Part shown: one piece after another, positions 1-8,578 of the stretch
Numbering within the stretch: the first letter of the stretch is position 1
How the letters are laid out: every line of letters begins with the position of its first letter
Assembly: GCA_018812505.1 (NCBI GenBank)
Contig: JAHJDK010000007.1
Span: 1-16,836 of the forward strand
Length of the DNA: 16,836 nt
Reading direction: 5' to 3'
DNA from: Nanobdellota archaeon
Lineage (GTDB): Archaea > Nanobdellota > Nanobdellia > Woesearchaeales > GCA-2686295
The notes under the pieces: generated by a model
The model's database searches: none
The model's input: the letters and a program-made list of their open reading frames with translations, nothing else
What the model was told of the DNA's origin: nothing
Program-made: the position numbers and the translations under genes

Positions 1-2
1 GA

Positions 3-2888
3 GAGGCTAGTCCGACAACATTGGAATCAATAACCTCTGCATCGGTTGATTATACAGGAACACACAAATGCTATGACATAACAGGCGCACAAGCGAGTTG
101 GACATGGAATTTAGTTACGCAGATAAACATTCACATATCAGGAGTAAAGAACCAAGGATCAGATAACTTTTACATATATTCAGACTATCTATATGCTAAA
201 GTGACATATCAAGATTTAGATACCACAAAACCAACGATAAAATCCCTTGACTACCCAGGAAACGGCGATTTCGTCAAAACAAGCATAGTGGATTTCAACT
301 TCACAGCAACAGACAACGACGTGATAAACAACTGCACACTATGGGGAAACTTCACACCAACATGGAACAAGAACAAAACCACTTATGACGTGCAAAACAA
401 TGTAGAAACCAACATAACAATAAGACTGGACGATGGAGTATACCTGTGGAACGTGGAATGTTACGACAACAATGGCAACTCAAACTTCTCAAGCTACAAC
501 TACACAGCAAAGGTAGATACAACACAACCAATAGTACTACTGGAAAATCCTGAGGATGATAACTACACAGAAACATCAGCTATAATATTTTACTTCAACG
601 TAACAGACTATATAACAACCATAAGCAGCTGTAAATTAATAGTGGACAATGTAACAAGAGACACGACAACAGAAAGTCCTGTGGGTGAGAGTACAACAAA
701 GAACCTGACAGCAACACTAACAAGCGGAGACCACTACTGGTGGATTAACTGTACAGACACAAACGGATGGACAAACATGTCAGAAATAAGAAATATTTCA
801 GTCAACGTGATATACCCGACAGTACAAACAATACTCTCAACTTATGAACAAGGAGAAACAGCAACAATCATAGGAGAAAACTGGAATCCAAACCAGATAA
901 TAACAATAAATATAACATTGTCAAACAGTTCAAACTACTTATTCAACACAACAAGCACAGGAGCAGGAGAAATAAACGTTGATTATAATGTGACCTATGA
1001 TCATGCAAGTGGCTTACAGAACATAACAGCATACCAACACACATATCCAAGCGACAACGCAACAAGCGATTTTACAGTAACAATCAGGACAGCAGACATC
1101 ACAATACCAAAAACAAACTACTATGAAGGCCAAAATGTAACTGTAAACGGCTCGAAATTCTCGATAAACGGAACAATAACAATAAACATAACATACCCAG
1201 GAGGAAACGAAGTATACAGTAACCTAGTAGGAGATGACGGCAGATTCAACTTTACATACAATTTATCATATACAGAAACACTAGGATTATGGAATGTAAG
1301 CATATACGACAGCAATTATAACAATTTAAACGACACAGGAAACTTCACAGTCAACGATAGAATAGCAAACATTTACACAGACAAGAATGAATATGACGCA
1401 GAAGAAACAGTATATCTGAATGGAACACTATTTTCATCATACGGCACAGTAAGAGTAACAATAAAAAATATAGACACAGACGAGACATCACCAGGATACC
1501 CAAAAGATGTAGCTGCAGACACTTCAGGAAACATAACAGACAACTGGTATGTGAACAACACATGTGCAGGAAACTTCTCATTCAATGCTTATGATTTAGC
1601 ACATCTTGAGTTGGACGATACAACTTATTTTAATATAACAGCAACCCCAAAAAGCAACGACACAACAGCTATATCAGCATACAGAAACAGCCCCGCAGGA
1701 ACAGTAGATATAGGACTGATAAACGAATCAGACGACACTCGGACAAGCGTAACAATAAACGTCAAGAGCACAGACCTATATCTGGAAGCTAACTGGACAA
1801 ACAACTATGCTGAAGGAACAAGCATAGAATCAGTAATACTAACATTAGAACATTACGAAGAAGCAACAAACCCTGTGATAAGCGTTAAATGGTACGATGG
1901 ATCAATATACCAAACAGTATCATGCCCAGGAATATTTATAACCACAACAGAACTAAACCAGACATGCGACTTAAGCGGATACATAACTGATTACACACAA
2001 GCAAACGATATATCACTAAGATTTGTGTACAGATACTCCACAGGTGGAGCAACAACAGGATACATAGACCAAGCAAGACTAAACATAACCTACAGCGGAC
2101 AATCAGCATGCACACAATGGGGAAACACAGCTCCAGCAATAAACAACATGCTAATAACATATCCAATAGACTTACTAGCCGGAATAACCAAAGAAATAAC
2201 CTGCAATGCGTCAATAATTGATACTGAACAAGACCTAGCAGGAGTTAGTGCAACCTTATATTTTAATCAAAACAACTCAGGAGACCCAGATGGAAACAAC
2301 GACCACTACACAAACTCTAGCTGCAGCTTCTCAGGAACAACAGCGAAAATAGCAGTATGTGGATTTCAATTATGGTATTATGCAAAAAACGGAACATGGA
2401 ACTGCAACATGTCTGCAACAGATACAGAATTCACAGATTATGATAATATAACAACGACAGTAAACACGCTATACGCCATAAATATAACACCAACATTGTT
2501 AGATTACGGAAATGTACCATTAGGAGCAAACTCAAACAACTACACTGTAAATATAACCAACCTTGGAAATATGCCACTAAACGTGAGTGTATGGGGATAT
2601 GGTGGAAGTAATAGTAACGAAACAGGAGGGGGCTTAGCATTTAAATGCAACCAAGAAGGAAACATAACAATAGGATATGAAAAGTACTCTATAAATCCAA
2701 TACATAATTTTAATCAAAAAACAAACCTGACATCAGGACCGAAAATGATTCCAATAAAAATTGCTAAACAAACACAACCAGGAATCTATGTACAGAATCA
2801 GACTTATTGGGAAATTAATGTTAAAGCAGAAAATAATCCAAAAGGAGAATGTAATGGTACAATAATATTTGCCGCAGAAGTATCATAA
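3..2888 (+). CDS. Large secreted/surface protein with Ig-like repeats, 5' end outside window
   Basis: The reading frame is open from base 3, so the true start and any signal peptide lie upstream; the TTG at 21 is only an internal codon. About 960 residues are visible. They are rich in Asn, Thr, Ser, Tyr and Gly and carry dozens of N-x-S/T sequons, as expected for an archaeal N-glycosylated exported protein. Tandem beta-sandwich-like units are seen: two with the pattern 'D-T-T-x-P' then a 'NCTLW/SCKLIV' strand and 'WNVECYD/WWINCTD', followed by at least two units with 'Y-x-x-G-x-x-V-x-V-N-G' strands (around 1100-1450). The C-terminal part has a 'DYGNVPLGANSNNYTVNITN' strand pair typical of cell-surface beta domains. 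No membrane anchor is visible at the C terminus. A related one-TM protein follows after 33 bp. The exact function (S-layer, adhesin or other envelope protein) is not recognisable. Confidence 0.85.
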   Translation, partial: EASPTTLESITSASVDYTGTHKCYDITGAQASWTWNLVTQINIHISGVKNQGSDNFYIYSDYLYAKVTYQDLDTTKPTIKSLDYPGNGDFVKTSIVDFNFTATDNDVINNCTLWGNFTPTWNKNKTTYDVQNNVETNITIRLDDGVYLWNVECYDNNGNSNFSSYNYTAKVDTTQPIVLLENPEDDNYTETSAIIFYFNVTDYITTISSCKLIVDNVTRDTTTESPVGESTTKNLTATLTSGDHYWWINCTDTNGWTNMSEIRNISVNVIYPTVQTILSTYEQGETATIIGENWNPNQIITINITLSNSSNYLFNTTSTGAGEINVDYNVTYDHASGLQNITAYQHTYPSDNATSDFTVTIRTADITIPKTNYYEGQNVTVNGSKFSINGTITINITYPGGNEVYSNLVGDDGRFNFTYNLSYTETLGLWNVSIYDSNYNNLNDTGNFTVNDRIANIYTDKNEYDAEETVYLNGTLFSSYGTVRVTIKNIDTDETSPGYPKDVAADTSGNITDNWYVNNTCAGNFSFNAYDLAHLELDDTTYFNITATPKSNDTTAISAYRNSPAGTVDIGLINESDDTRTSVTINVKSTDLYLEANWTNNYAEGTSIESVILTLEHYEEATNPVISVKWYDGSIYQTVSCPGIFITTTELNQTCDLSGYITDYTQANDISLRFVYRYSTGGATTGYIDQARLNITYSGQSACTQWGNTAPAINNMLITYPIDLLAGITKEITCNASIIDTEQDLAGVSATLYFNQNNSGDPDGNNDHYTNSSCSFSGTTAKIAVCGFQLWYYAKNGTWNCNMSATDTEFTDYDNITTTVNTLYAINITPTLLDYGNVPLGANSNNYTVNITNLGNMPLNVSVWGYGGSNSNETGGGLAFKCNQEGNITIGYEKYSINPIHNFNQKTNLTSGPKMIPIKIAKQTQPGIYVQNQTYWEINVKAENNPKGECNGTIIFAAEVS

Positions 2889-2890
2889 AA

Positions 2891-2900
2891 TTTTTAAAAG
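2891..2900 (+). promoter_or_regulatory. TATA-like box for the 2922 gene
   Basis: TTTTTAAAAG is centred about 27 bp before the ATG at 2922, which places transcription start close to the ATG (leaderless). It lies just after the stop of the preceding gene, so the second gene may have its own promoter as well as readthrough. Confidence 0.45.
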
Positions 2901-2921
2901 AACAAGAGAATAAAAATAAAC

Positions 2922-4133
2922 ATGAACAACAGATTCATAATTATCATAACATGTATTTTACTACTGCTGATTCCAAATGTATTAGGAGTAGCAATGGGTG
3001 TAAACAAGGCAGTCCTTAACTTTGAAAACGTGCTAAGAGGAGGATACGCCCAAGATTCTATAATAATATCAACAGACAGTTCTGAAGACGTAGGCATAGA
3101 AAAAATAGTATCAGGAGATATCGAAAAATGGGTGAGATTTGAACAAGAAGAATTAATAGTTAATATGAATAATGCAGGAATTTTAACGGTTATTATAGAG
3201 CCACCAGAAGACACTGCAGTTGGTTCATACGAAGGAGAACTAAGACTTTTAACAACACCAATTATTAATACACGATCAGGCAACATAGGAAGTGCAATAA
3301 GAACTTCTTTCATGATCAAAATCGAAGTTCAAGTCACAGGAGATGAAATAATTTCTTGTACTGCAGGAGGATTTAATATTAAGGATGCAGAAATAACCTT
3401 TCCACTGGAGTTTACTGCAAGTGTAAAAAACAGTGGAAATGTAAGAATAAAACCAGACTTTGAAGTAGATATCTGGAACCAAGATCAAACACAATTATTA
3501 TCCACGAGAAAATTTTCATACCTAGAAGATATACTTCCAACAACCACGAAAAACCTAAACTATGAAATAGAAGAAGTAAACTTAGATACAGGACAATACT
3601 GGGCAGATGTAAAATCACCTTTATGTGGACAAACAGGATTAATAACATTCAGCATTTTAGAAAAAGGAGAAATTGTTGATAAAGGAGAACTACTAAGCAT
3701 AAAAAATGATTTATGGGTTAAAATAGGAGATATAGTGCCTATAAAAGCAGTATTTAAAAACACCGGAAGCAGGGTCGAATCAGTTAAACTAAAAGGAACA
3801 ATTAAACTAGCAGGACAGATAATAAAAGTAGTAGACACAGACCCTCTTGATGTAAAACCAGGACAAACAGCAGAACTAGAGGCTTTTTTCAACCCAAAAA
3901 TGGCAGGTCAATACATTATTGACTTAAGAGTGTTATATAACAACAAACTAACTTTTTCAAAAGGATCAATCTTGAATGCGCTGCCAAGCGAAGAATTTGA
4001 CCAGAGAATAAAACAACAATCAGTGAAAGCATGGACTCAAGTTATTATAATACTTATAATGATTGGTATACTATTCATGCTAATAAAAATCAAGAAGAAA
4101 AAAAGAACAAAGAAAGTGAAATTTAGTTTTTAG
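2922..4133 (+). CDS. Signal-peptide protein with beta-sandwich domains and C-terminal membrane anchor
   Basis: Protein of 403 residues. Residues 1-22 form a signal peptide (hydrophobic IIIITCILLLLIP core, likely cleavage near VLG). Residues about 25-115 resemble the 'LNFENVLRGGYAQDSIIIST ... VIIEPPEDTAVGSYEGEL' beta-sandwich common in archaeal envelope proteins (COG1470-like). Two further repeats (about 140-245 and 255-350) resemble CARDB/NEW3-type domains that stack in extracellular stalks. A transmembrane helix at about 371-391 is followed by a Lys/Arg-rich tail, giving an outside-N, inside-C topology. It lies 33 bp downstream of the large surface protein and could anchor it or share its pathway; that is inference. 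Its last 11 bp overlap the convergent helicase gene. No catalytic motif is seen. Confidence 0.85.
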   Translation: MNNRFIIIITCILLLLIPNVLGVAMGVNKAVLNFENVLRGGYAQDSIIISTDSSEDVGIEKIVSGDIEKWVRFEQEELIVNMNNAGILTVIIEPPEDTAVGSYEGELRLLTTPIINTRSGNIGSAIRTSFMIKIEVQVTGDEIISCTAGGFNIKDAEITFPLEFTASVKNSGNVRIKPDFEVDIWNQDQTQLLSTRKFSYLEDILPTTTKNLNYEIEEVNLDTGQYWADVKSPLCGQTGLITFSILEKGEIVDKGELLSIKNDLWVKIGDIVPIKAVFKNTGSRVESVKLKGTIKLAGQIIKVVDTDPLDVKPGQTAELEAFFNPKMAGQYIIDLRVLYNNKLTFSKGSILNALPSEEFDQRIKQQSVKAWTQVIIILIMIGILFMLIKIKKKKRTKKVKFSF

Positions 4134-5988
4134 AAAAAAAGTCCTCAATCATCCTCTCATAAAGCATTGTTGTTTTAATATTCCAAGAAGAAGGAAAACA
4201 CCTACGATAATTACTCCAAGCATATCTCTCATCAAGAAATATTATTGTACCCTTATCTTTTTCACTCCTAATACAACGACCAGCACTCTGCAAAGCCTTA
4301 TTGAAAGCAGGAAATAAATAACCATAATCCCAACCCTTACCAAACTTTTTATCATAATAATCAATCAAAGCCTTAATCTCAAGATCAGGCTTGGAAAGAG
4401 GCAAACCAACAATCACAACGTTCTTCAAAAAATCACCAGGCAAATCAATACCCTCACCAAAACTGCCAGAAATAACACCCAAAAGAACCGCGCCAGAATC
4501 CTTATAACCCTTAAACCTATCAAGCAAATCATGCTTGTCATGCTTCGAAAGATTAGCACGCTCAACAAAAATAGTTTTTTTACACAAATCATTAAACAAC
4601 TTATAAACCTGATCACGAAGATAATAACTAGGAAAAAAAACCGCGCTATTACCAGGAACAAGGTTAATGATTCTAGCCAAGATATCAGCTATGTTTTTGT
4701 ATTGATCCTGACTGCGCAACTCATACTTGGTAGATGTCTTAGGAATAATTATGTTAAGCCTATTATCCTCAGGAAAAGGACTACCATAAGTCTCCTCTTC
4801 AGAGTCATCAAACCCCAACAACTCCTTATACATACTAGTAGGATTCAAAGTACCGGACATCAAAATAGTTGAATAAGCAGCCTCAATAACAGACTTAGTG
4901 GACAAACTAGGATCCAAACAACGATAACTAACAACCTTAATCTCATCATGAGTGCTTTGCTGCTTTGAAATAATCCTAGTAAAACCCTCATTAACACCCA
5001 ACCATGACTCAAGGAACGAAGCAACAGAACCAATATAAGACTGTTTCTGCTCCTCACGAACAGCATCAGCAGCAAAAGACAAATCCTCAATCAACTCCTG
5101 ATAATCACAAAACTCATTAATCTTATCAATAAACAATTCTTTAGAAATATACTGCTCCTCAACATCAAAATTACACAACTCATCAATCAAATCACCTATT
5201 TGAATAAGCAAATGCCTCAACTGATCAAACTTGAACTTTTTAGCCTCAGAAACAGCACGTCTAACCATTATATTAGAAAGTCTTGCAGAAAACAAATCCT
5301 TAACCCTACCAGGAAGATTATGAGCTTCATCAACAACAATGATAGAATCACTCAAACTTTTATCAATCTTCTTAAAAAGATTAGCGCTGATATCAGGATG
5401 AAAAATATAATAATAATCACCAATAATAACCTTAGCATCTTTAGCCATCAACAATGAAATTTCATAAGGACAAACAGAATAACGCTCAGAAACCTCAAGA
5501 GAATCATCAGTAGTGATGGGATTTAAAACCTTAAGATCAGACAAAGCACTCCTAGCAGAACCAGACAATTTATCCTTATTTTTAAGATTATTAAAGAACT
5601 CACACTTTTTATCCTCACGCATAGCCCTGCAATACTCATGAAACTCACTGGAATAAAGCTTGTTAACACCTGGCTGCAAACAAAGACCCTTCTTGCCAAT
5701 AATACTAACACCACCAAACTTCTTATCAAACTTATCCCTTATGCTTTTCAAAGTGTCAACAGCGATTTTATGCTGAGTATGCCTAGAAGTGAGAAAAAAA
5801 ACAACCTTATCATGCTCAAGAGCATACTTCAAAACCGGAGCCAAAGCAGCAGCAGTCTTACCAAGACCAGTAGGTGCATGAGCAATCAAATTTTTACCCT
5901 TACTAACAACATCATCAATCTTCAATATAAGATCTTCCTGAATATCTCTAACTTTAGAATGAGGAAACAGAAGATTGTCAAAATTCAT
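4123..5988 (-). CDS. XPD/Rad3-like Fe-S DNA helicase (SF2)
   Basis: Protein of 621 residues, within the usual size of archaeal XPD (roughly 600-720). Walker A is APTGLGKT at 38-45, the DEAH box is at 220-223 (VVDEAHNLP), and motif VI QSAGRCIRSE is at about 567-576. Four cysteines between Walker A and the DEAH box (C103, C120, C129, C173) fit the 4Fe-4S cluster of XPD/DinG helicases. The family unwinds DNA 5'-to-3' and acts in repair and genome maintenance. The ATG at 5988 is preceded by a TATA-like TTTATAAAA about 27 bp upstream, suggesting a leaderless mRNA. Its 3' end overlaps the + strand gene by 11 bp. XPD versus a DinG-like paralogue cannot be separated with certainty. Confidence 0.93.
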   Translation of the reverse strand: MNFDNLLFPHSKVRDIQEDLILKIDDVVSKGKNLIAHAPTGLGKTAAALAPVLKYALEHDKVVFFLTSRHTQHKIAVDTLKSIRDKFDKKFGGVSIIGKKGLCLQPGVNKLYSSEFHEYCRAMREDKKCEFFNNLKNKDKLSGSARSALSDLKVLNPITTDDSLEVSERYSVCPYEISLLMAKDAKVIIGDYYYIFHPDISANLFKKIDKSLSDSIIVVDEAHNLPGRVKDLFSARLSNIMVRRAVSEAKKFKFDQLRHLLIQIGDLIDELCNFDVEEQYISKELFIDKINEFCDYQELIEDLSFAADAVREEQKQSYIGSVASFLESWLGVNEGFTRIISKQQSTHDEIKVVSYRCLDPSLSTKSVIEAAYSTILMSGTLNPTSMYKELLGFDDSEEETYGSPFPEDNRLNIIIPKTSTKYELRSQDQYKNIADILARIINLVPGNSAVFFPSYYLRDQVYKLFNDLCKKTIFVERANLSKHDKHDLLDRFKGYKDSGAVLLGVISGSFGEGIDLPGDFLKNVVIVGLPLSKPDLEIKALIDYYDKKFGKGWDYGYLFPAFNKALQSAGRCIRSEKDKGTIIFLDERYAWSNYRRCFPSSWNIKTTMLYERMIEDFFSKN

Positions 5989-6010
5989 GAAACAAATAGA
6001 AAAAAAGTTT

Positions 6011-6020
6011 TTTTATAAAA
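6011..6020 (-). promoter_or_regulatory. TATA-like box of the helicase gene
   Basis: Read on the - strand the sequence is TTTTATAAAA, centred about 27 bp before the ATG at 5988. Position and sequence fit an archaeal TATA box for a leaderless transcript. Confidence 0.5.
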
Positions 6021-6050
6021 CTTGCTACGCAAAAACCGAAAAAATAACAA

Positions 6051-6209
6051 AATTCAAAAACTTTCAGTTTTTGTAATTCACAGCAATTTCTTTGAAAATC
6101 GAATTTTGGGATTAACAACAACTTTGTTGTTGTATGCCAAAAACTTTGTTTTTGAGCATTCCAAAAAGCACTACATCCTTGACCTAAAGGACAAAGTATT
6201 ATGCTTTTT
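6051..6209. repeat. Cluster of four hairpins between nitroreductase and helicase
   Basis: Four inverted repeats lie in 160 bp. (1) CAAAAAC 6055-6061 with GTTTTTG 6067-6073, flanked by AATT on both sides. (2) ACAACAAC 6115-6122, loop TTT, GTTGTTGT 6126-6133. (3) ATGC 6134-6137 plus AAAAAC, loop TTT, GTTTTT, closed by GCAT at 6156-6159. (4) AAAAAGCA 6163-6170 with TGCTTTTT 6202-6209, with an inner TCCTT/AAGGA. The cluster lies in the 3' region of the nitroreductase transcript and upstream of the helicase promoter. An 80-codon - strand ORF runs through it but resembles no known protein. Role unknown; it could be transcript-end structure or a degenerate repeat element. Confidence 0.6.
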
Positions 6210-6225
6210 GTTAATAACAAACTAA

Positions 6226-6942
6226 CTACTTTTTGCTTTTATTACTTTCAAAGAAATTCTTAATCTTAGGCTCAATTTTTTTCCAAAGTTTTTTTGCACC
6301 CTTCTTAAACTTCTTAACAAGTTTCTCACTACTCTCCTCTATCTCACGAGCCTGTTTCTGCCACTCAACACTATAATCCCTGAATACGATATGAGGATAT
6401 TTAGCCTTCAAAGCGTACTGATTAAAATGAACAACAGAAGCCATATCAACCCTCTTAGGAGGCCTAGGCTTCTCAGCAGGATAACCAAGTGCGATAATCA
6501 TCTGAGGCCTGACATCTTTCTGATTATAAGTCATGTCAAACATACTATCAATCTTGTCCTCATCAAAAGCACCAATCCAACAAGCACCCAAACCAAGAGA
6601 ATGCGCTGCTAACAACATGTTTTCAGCTGCACAAGCACAATTCTGAACACTATAAAGCCTCTTACCACGAAGACCATACATCATCTCAGCCTTATTATCC
6701 ATAGAACAAACAATAATAACAGCTTGAGCATGATAAACCGCTTCTTGACGCATACAATGCTCATAGATCTGACGAATCAAAGGCTTTTCAGTCACCAAGA
6801 TAAAACGCCAATTCTGCAAATTACCAGCACTAGGAGAAAGAGTACCTGCCTCTAAAATCTTGCTAAGCTTCCCGAACTCAACAGGCTGCTCAGTAAACTT
6901 CCTAATAGTACGCCTAGTTCTAATGCATTCAAGTACATCCAT
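6226..6942 (-). CDS. Nitroreductase-family FMN flavoprotein with cationic C-terminal tail
   Basis: Protein of 238 residues. The first 180 or so match the nitroreductase fold: the FMN-phosphate-binding Arg cluster RTRRTIRKF (8-16), SPSAGNLQNWRF (36-47), GLGACWIGAF (117-126), and the closing ALGYPAEKPRPPKR (151-164). The family uses FMN and NAD(P)H to reduce nitro groups, quinones or related substrates; the substrate here is unknown. The enzyme normally ends near residue 185, but this protein continues with about 45 residues rich in Lys and Glu, including a strongly basic stretch with Trp and Phe (about 208-232) that could form an amphipathic helix. A TATA-like box lies about 26 bp before the ATG. 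Confidence 0.9.
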   Translation of the reverse strand: MDVLECIRTRRTIRKFTEQPVEFGKLSKILEAGTLSPSAGNLQNWRFILVTEKPLIRQIYEHCMRQEAVYHAQAVIIVCSMDNKAEMMYGLRGKRLYSVQNCACAAENMLLAAHSLGLGACWIGAFDEDKIDSMFDMTYNQKDVRPQMIIALGYPAEKPRPPKRVDMASVVHFNQYALKAKYPHIVFRDYSVEWQKQAREIEESSEKLVKKFKKGAKKLWKKIEPKIKNFFESNKSKK

Positions 6943-6962
6943 GTAAACATTCTAGAATTTGT

Positions 6963-6974
6963 ATTTTAAATATT
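6963..6974 (-). promoter_or_regulatory. TATA-like box of the nitroreductase gene
   Basis: AATATTTAAAAT on the - strand is centred about 26 bp before the ATG at 6942, consistent with leaderless transcription. It sits just after the 3' end of the zinc-ribbon gene. Confidence 0.45.
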
Positions 6975-6980
6975 TATCTG

Positions 6981-7277
6981 TTATCGAAGCTTAAAACCAC
7001 ACATATGACAAAATTTTGAATAATTAAAATTCTTAGCATTACAACGAGGACAAACAAGGTTCCTGCCAGCAGAAGCTTTATCCTGCTGATAATTAAGCAC
7101 TTTTTCACGCTTTTTAGAAGGAGAAAAAATCAACTTAACAAAACCCCAAAATATGAACGCAATACCAATATAAAAAAAGATATTAAAAAAAGGCTCATCA
7201 TTACCAGGGCCAATCTTAGAATAACCCGCGACCAATATACCTGCAAACAAATAAACAATCCAATGAATTCCAGCCAT
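6981..7277 (-). CDS. Small two-TM membrane protein with C-terminal zinc ribbon
   Basis: The ATG at 7277 is preferred (98 residues); an in-frame TTG at 7295 would add six residues, but a TATA-like AATTTTAATATC about 27-30 bp upstream of the ATG supports the later start. Two hydrophobic segments (about residues 4-20 and 32-50) are followed by a basic linker and a C-terminal zinc ribbon, CPRCNAKN ... CHMCGFKL, with four cysteines in two C-x2-C pairs. Such membrane-tethered zinc ribbons are common in archaea and bacteria and mostly uncharacterised. No enzymatic motif is present. It precedes the nitroreductase gene on the same strand but appears to be transcribed from its own promoter. Confidence 0.8.
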   Translation of the reverse strand: MAGIHWIVYLFAGILVAGYSKIGPGNDEPFFNIFFYIGIAFIFWGFVKLIFSPSKKREKVLNYQQDKASAGRNLVCPRCNAKNFNYSKFCHMCGFKLR

Positions 7278-7301
7278 AAAACTATAATGATTCAAGTGAT
7301 A

Positions 7302-7330
7302 TTAAAATTTTTTGCAAAAAAATTTAAAAA
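7302..7330. promoter_or_regulatory. Divergent promoter region
   Basis: On the - strand AAATTTTAATATC lies about 27-30 bp before the zinc-ribbon ATG (7277). On the + strand AATTTAAAAA (7321-7330) lies about 20-26 bp before the ATGs at 7346 and 7352. This suggests two divergent leaderless transcripts. Confidence 0.4.
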
Positions 7331-7345
7331 ACAGAAAATTAAACA

Positions 7346-7471
7346 ATGATTATGAATAAACAAAAAAGAAAAGAATTTGAAGAAGAACTTCAAGAATACG
7401 CAGATGTAAACGAAGACAGCGACATTCCAGTAATTGAAAAACAAGTCAAACCAAAAAAAACACTCAAATAA
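7346..7471 (+). CDS. Small highly charged hypothetical protein (41 aa)
   Basis: A 41-codon frame from ATG 7346 (a second in-frame ATG is at 7352) to TAA 7469-7471. It is rich in Lys and Glu, with a likely helical N-terminal half (KQKRKEFEEELQEYADV) and a basic C terminus (KPKKTLK). A + strand TATA-like box lies upstream. The gene is alone on this strand within a - strand block and ends 12 bp before the convergent stop of the ATPase gene. No family is recognised. It fits the gap between its neighbours and has coding-like composition, but it is short enough to be chance. Confidence 0.5.
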   Translation: MIMNKQKRKEFEEELQEYADVNEDSDIPVIEKQVKPKKTLK

Positions 7472-7483
7472 GAATACTAAAAA

Positions 7484-8572
7484 TTAAGCAGTTCTCTTAA
7501 GCTCAATCTTCTCATGATACTTAACAGCATCAGCAATAACCTTACCAATCTTATTCTTCTTGCTAATCTTAATAATAGCTTTCTTGCTGGAATGAGCAGT
7601 TAATGCATAATCACCCTCAACAAAAATATCAATGTCCTTATCAGCATTTTCAACATCCAACATGAAAACAACACTACTCTTATGAATCTTAACAGTGAAA
7701 TTCAAATTGGTGCTATTAGAACTATCAGCGAAGCGTTCAGACTTCTTAGAGCTTTTAGGAGAAGAACTCAAATCCCTAATATCAATACTCAAACCAAGCT
7801 TCTTTTCAATACTCTCAATATTGGAGCCGCCCTTACCAATAATTGCAGAACGATCATTTTCAGGCACAAAAACAATGCACTTGTTATTAGAGACAACCTC
7901 AACCTCAATATCCTTTGAGTATCGTGAGAACTCCTGCTTAATAGCGCTAGCTGCCAAGCTATGAGTAGGAATGTGTTGCTCTGCAGAAACAGGCACAACA
8001 ACAGTTTCCTCACCATAAGAATAAATCTCAAACTCTAATCGACCAGTCTCAAAATCATGAACGACAACAACAGGCCTAGCCAAATCCTGCTCAAACATAC
8101 CAGAAGGAACCTTAACCTCCATCTTCAAAGAAAACACGCTACCAATCTCACCATTCTTAATAAAAATGACGGTGTCAACAATATGAGGAATAACACCAAG
8201 CTCGATTCGACCGATAAATCTCTGAATAGCATCAATAGGTTTAGTAGCGTGCATCACACCAATCATACCCACGCCAGACAACCTAAGATCAGCAAATAAA
8301 CGAAAATCATCAGTGTTTCTCATCTCATCAAAAATAGTGTAATCAGGTCTGGACAAAAGCAAGATGTCATGAATCTCCTGACTGCTGCCATGACTAATAG
8401 CATACTGAGTGACATCAGGAGGAAGCACAAGATCACGAGGAGCTTCAACAGTCTTGATAACCTTATTTGTGGAAGCATAAAACTCAGTCAAAGCCTGCGC
8501 AAAAGTAGTTTTTCCATGACCAGGAGCACCAGCAATCAAAACACCCTCAGCCTGACCAGTCAGCCTAGTCAT
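7484..8572 (-). CDS. ATPase-KH half of an interrupted PIN-ATPase-KH protein (COG1855 type)
   Basis: Visible ORF of 362 residues. Walker A is GAPGHGKT (15-22), a Walker B-like 'YTIFDE' ends at 82-83, and 'GVMHATKPIDAIQRF' (105-119) is typical of the PilT/VirB11-like ATPases. A KH-type RNA-binding motif IIGKGG lies at 244-249. In archaea these domains normally sit behind a PIN nuclease domain in one protein of about 600-640 residues. Here the PIN part lies directly upstream in the same frame, separated by one TAA plus two codons (TAA-AAA-TTA-ATG). The ATG at 8572 has neither a Shine-Dalgarno nor a well-placed TATA box, so independent initiation is poorly supported. The product could be a reinitiated separate subunit, a readthrough product, or nothing if the gene is dead. 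Confidence 0.85.
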   Translation of the reverse strand: MTRLTGQAEGVLIAGAPGHGKTTFAQALTEFYASTNKVIKTVEAPRDLVLPPDVTQYAISHGSSQEIHDILLLSRPDYTIFDEMRNTDDFRLFADLRLSGVGMIGVMHATKPIDAIQRFIGRIELGVIPHIVDTVIFIKNGEIGSVFSLKMEVKVPSGMFEQDLARPVVVVHDFETGRLEFEIYSYGEETVVVPVSAEQHIPTHSLAASAIKQEFSRYSKDIEVEVVSNNKCIVFVPENDRSAIIGKGGSNIESIEKKLGLSIDIRDLSSSPKSSKKSERFADSSNSTNLNFTVKIHKSSVVFMLDVENADKDIDIFVEGDYALTAHSSKKAIIKISKKNKIGKVIADAVKYHEKIELKRTA

Positions 8573-8578
8573 TAATTT

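Noticed and set aside
5978..6220. 80-codon - strand frame through the hairpin-rich gap
   Set aside because: Its sequence is rich in Phe, Cys and Leu from the AT-rich repeats, overlaps the helicase start and promoter, and resembles no family.
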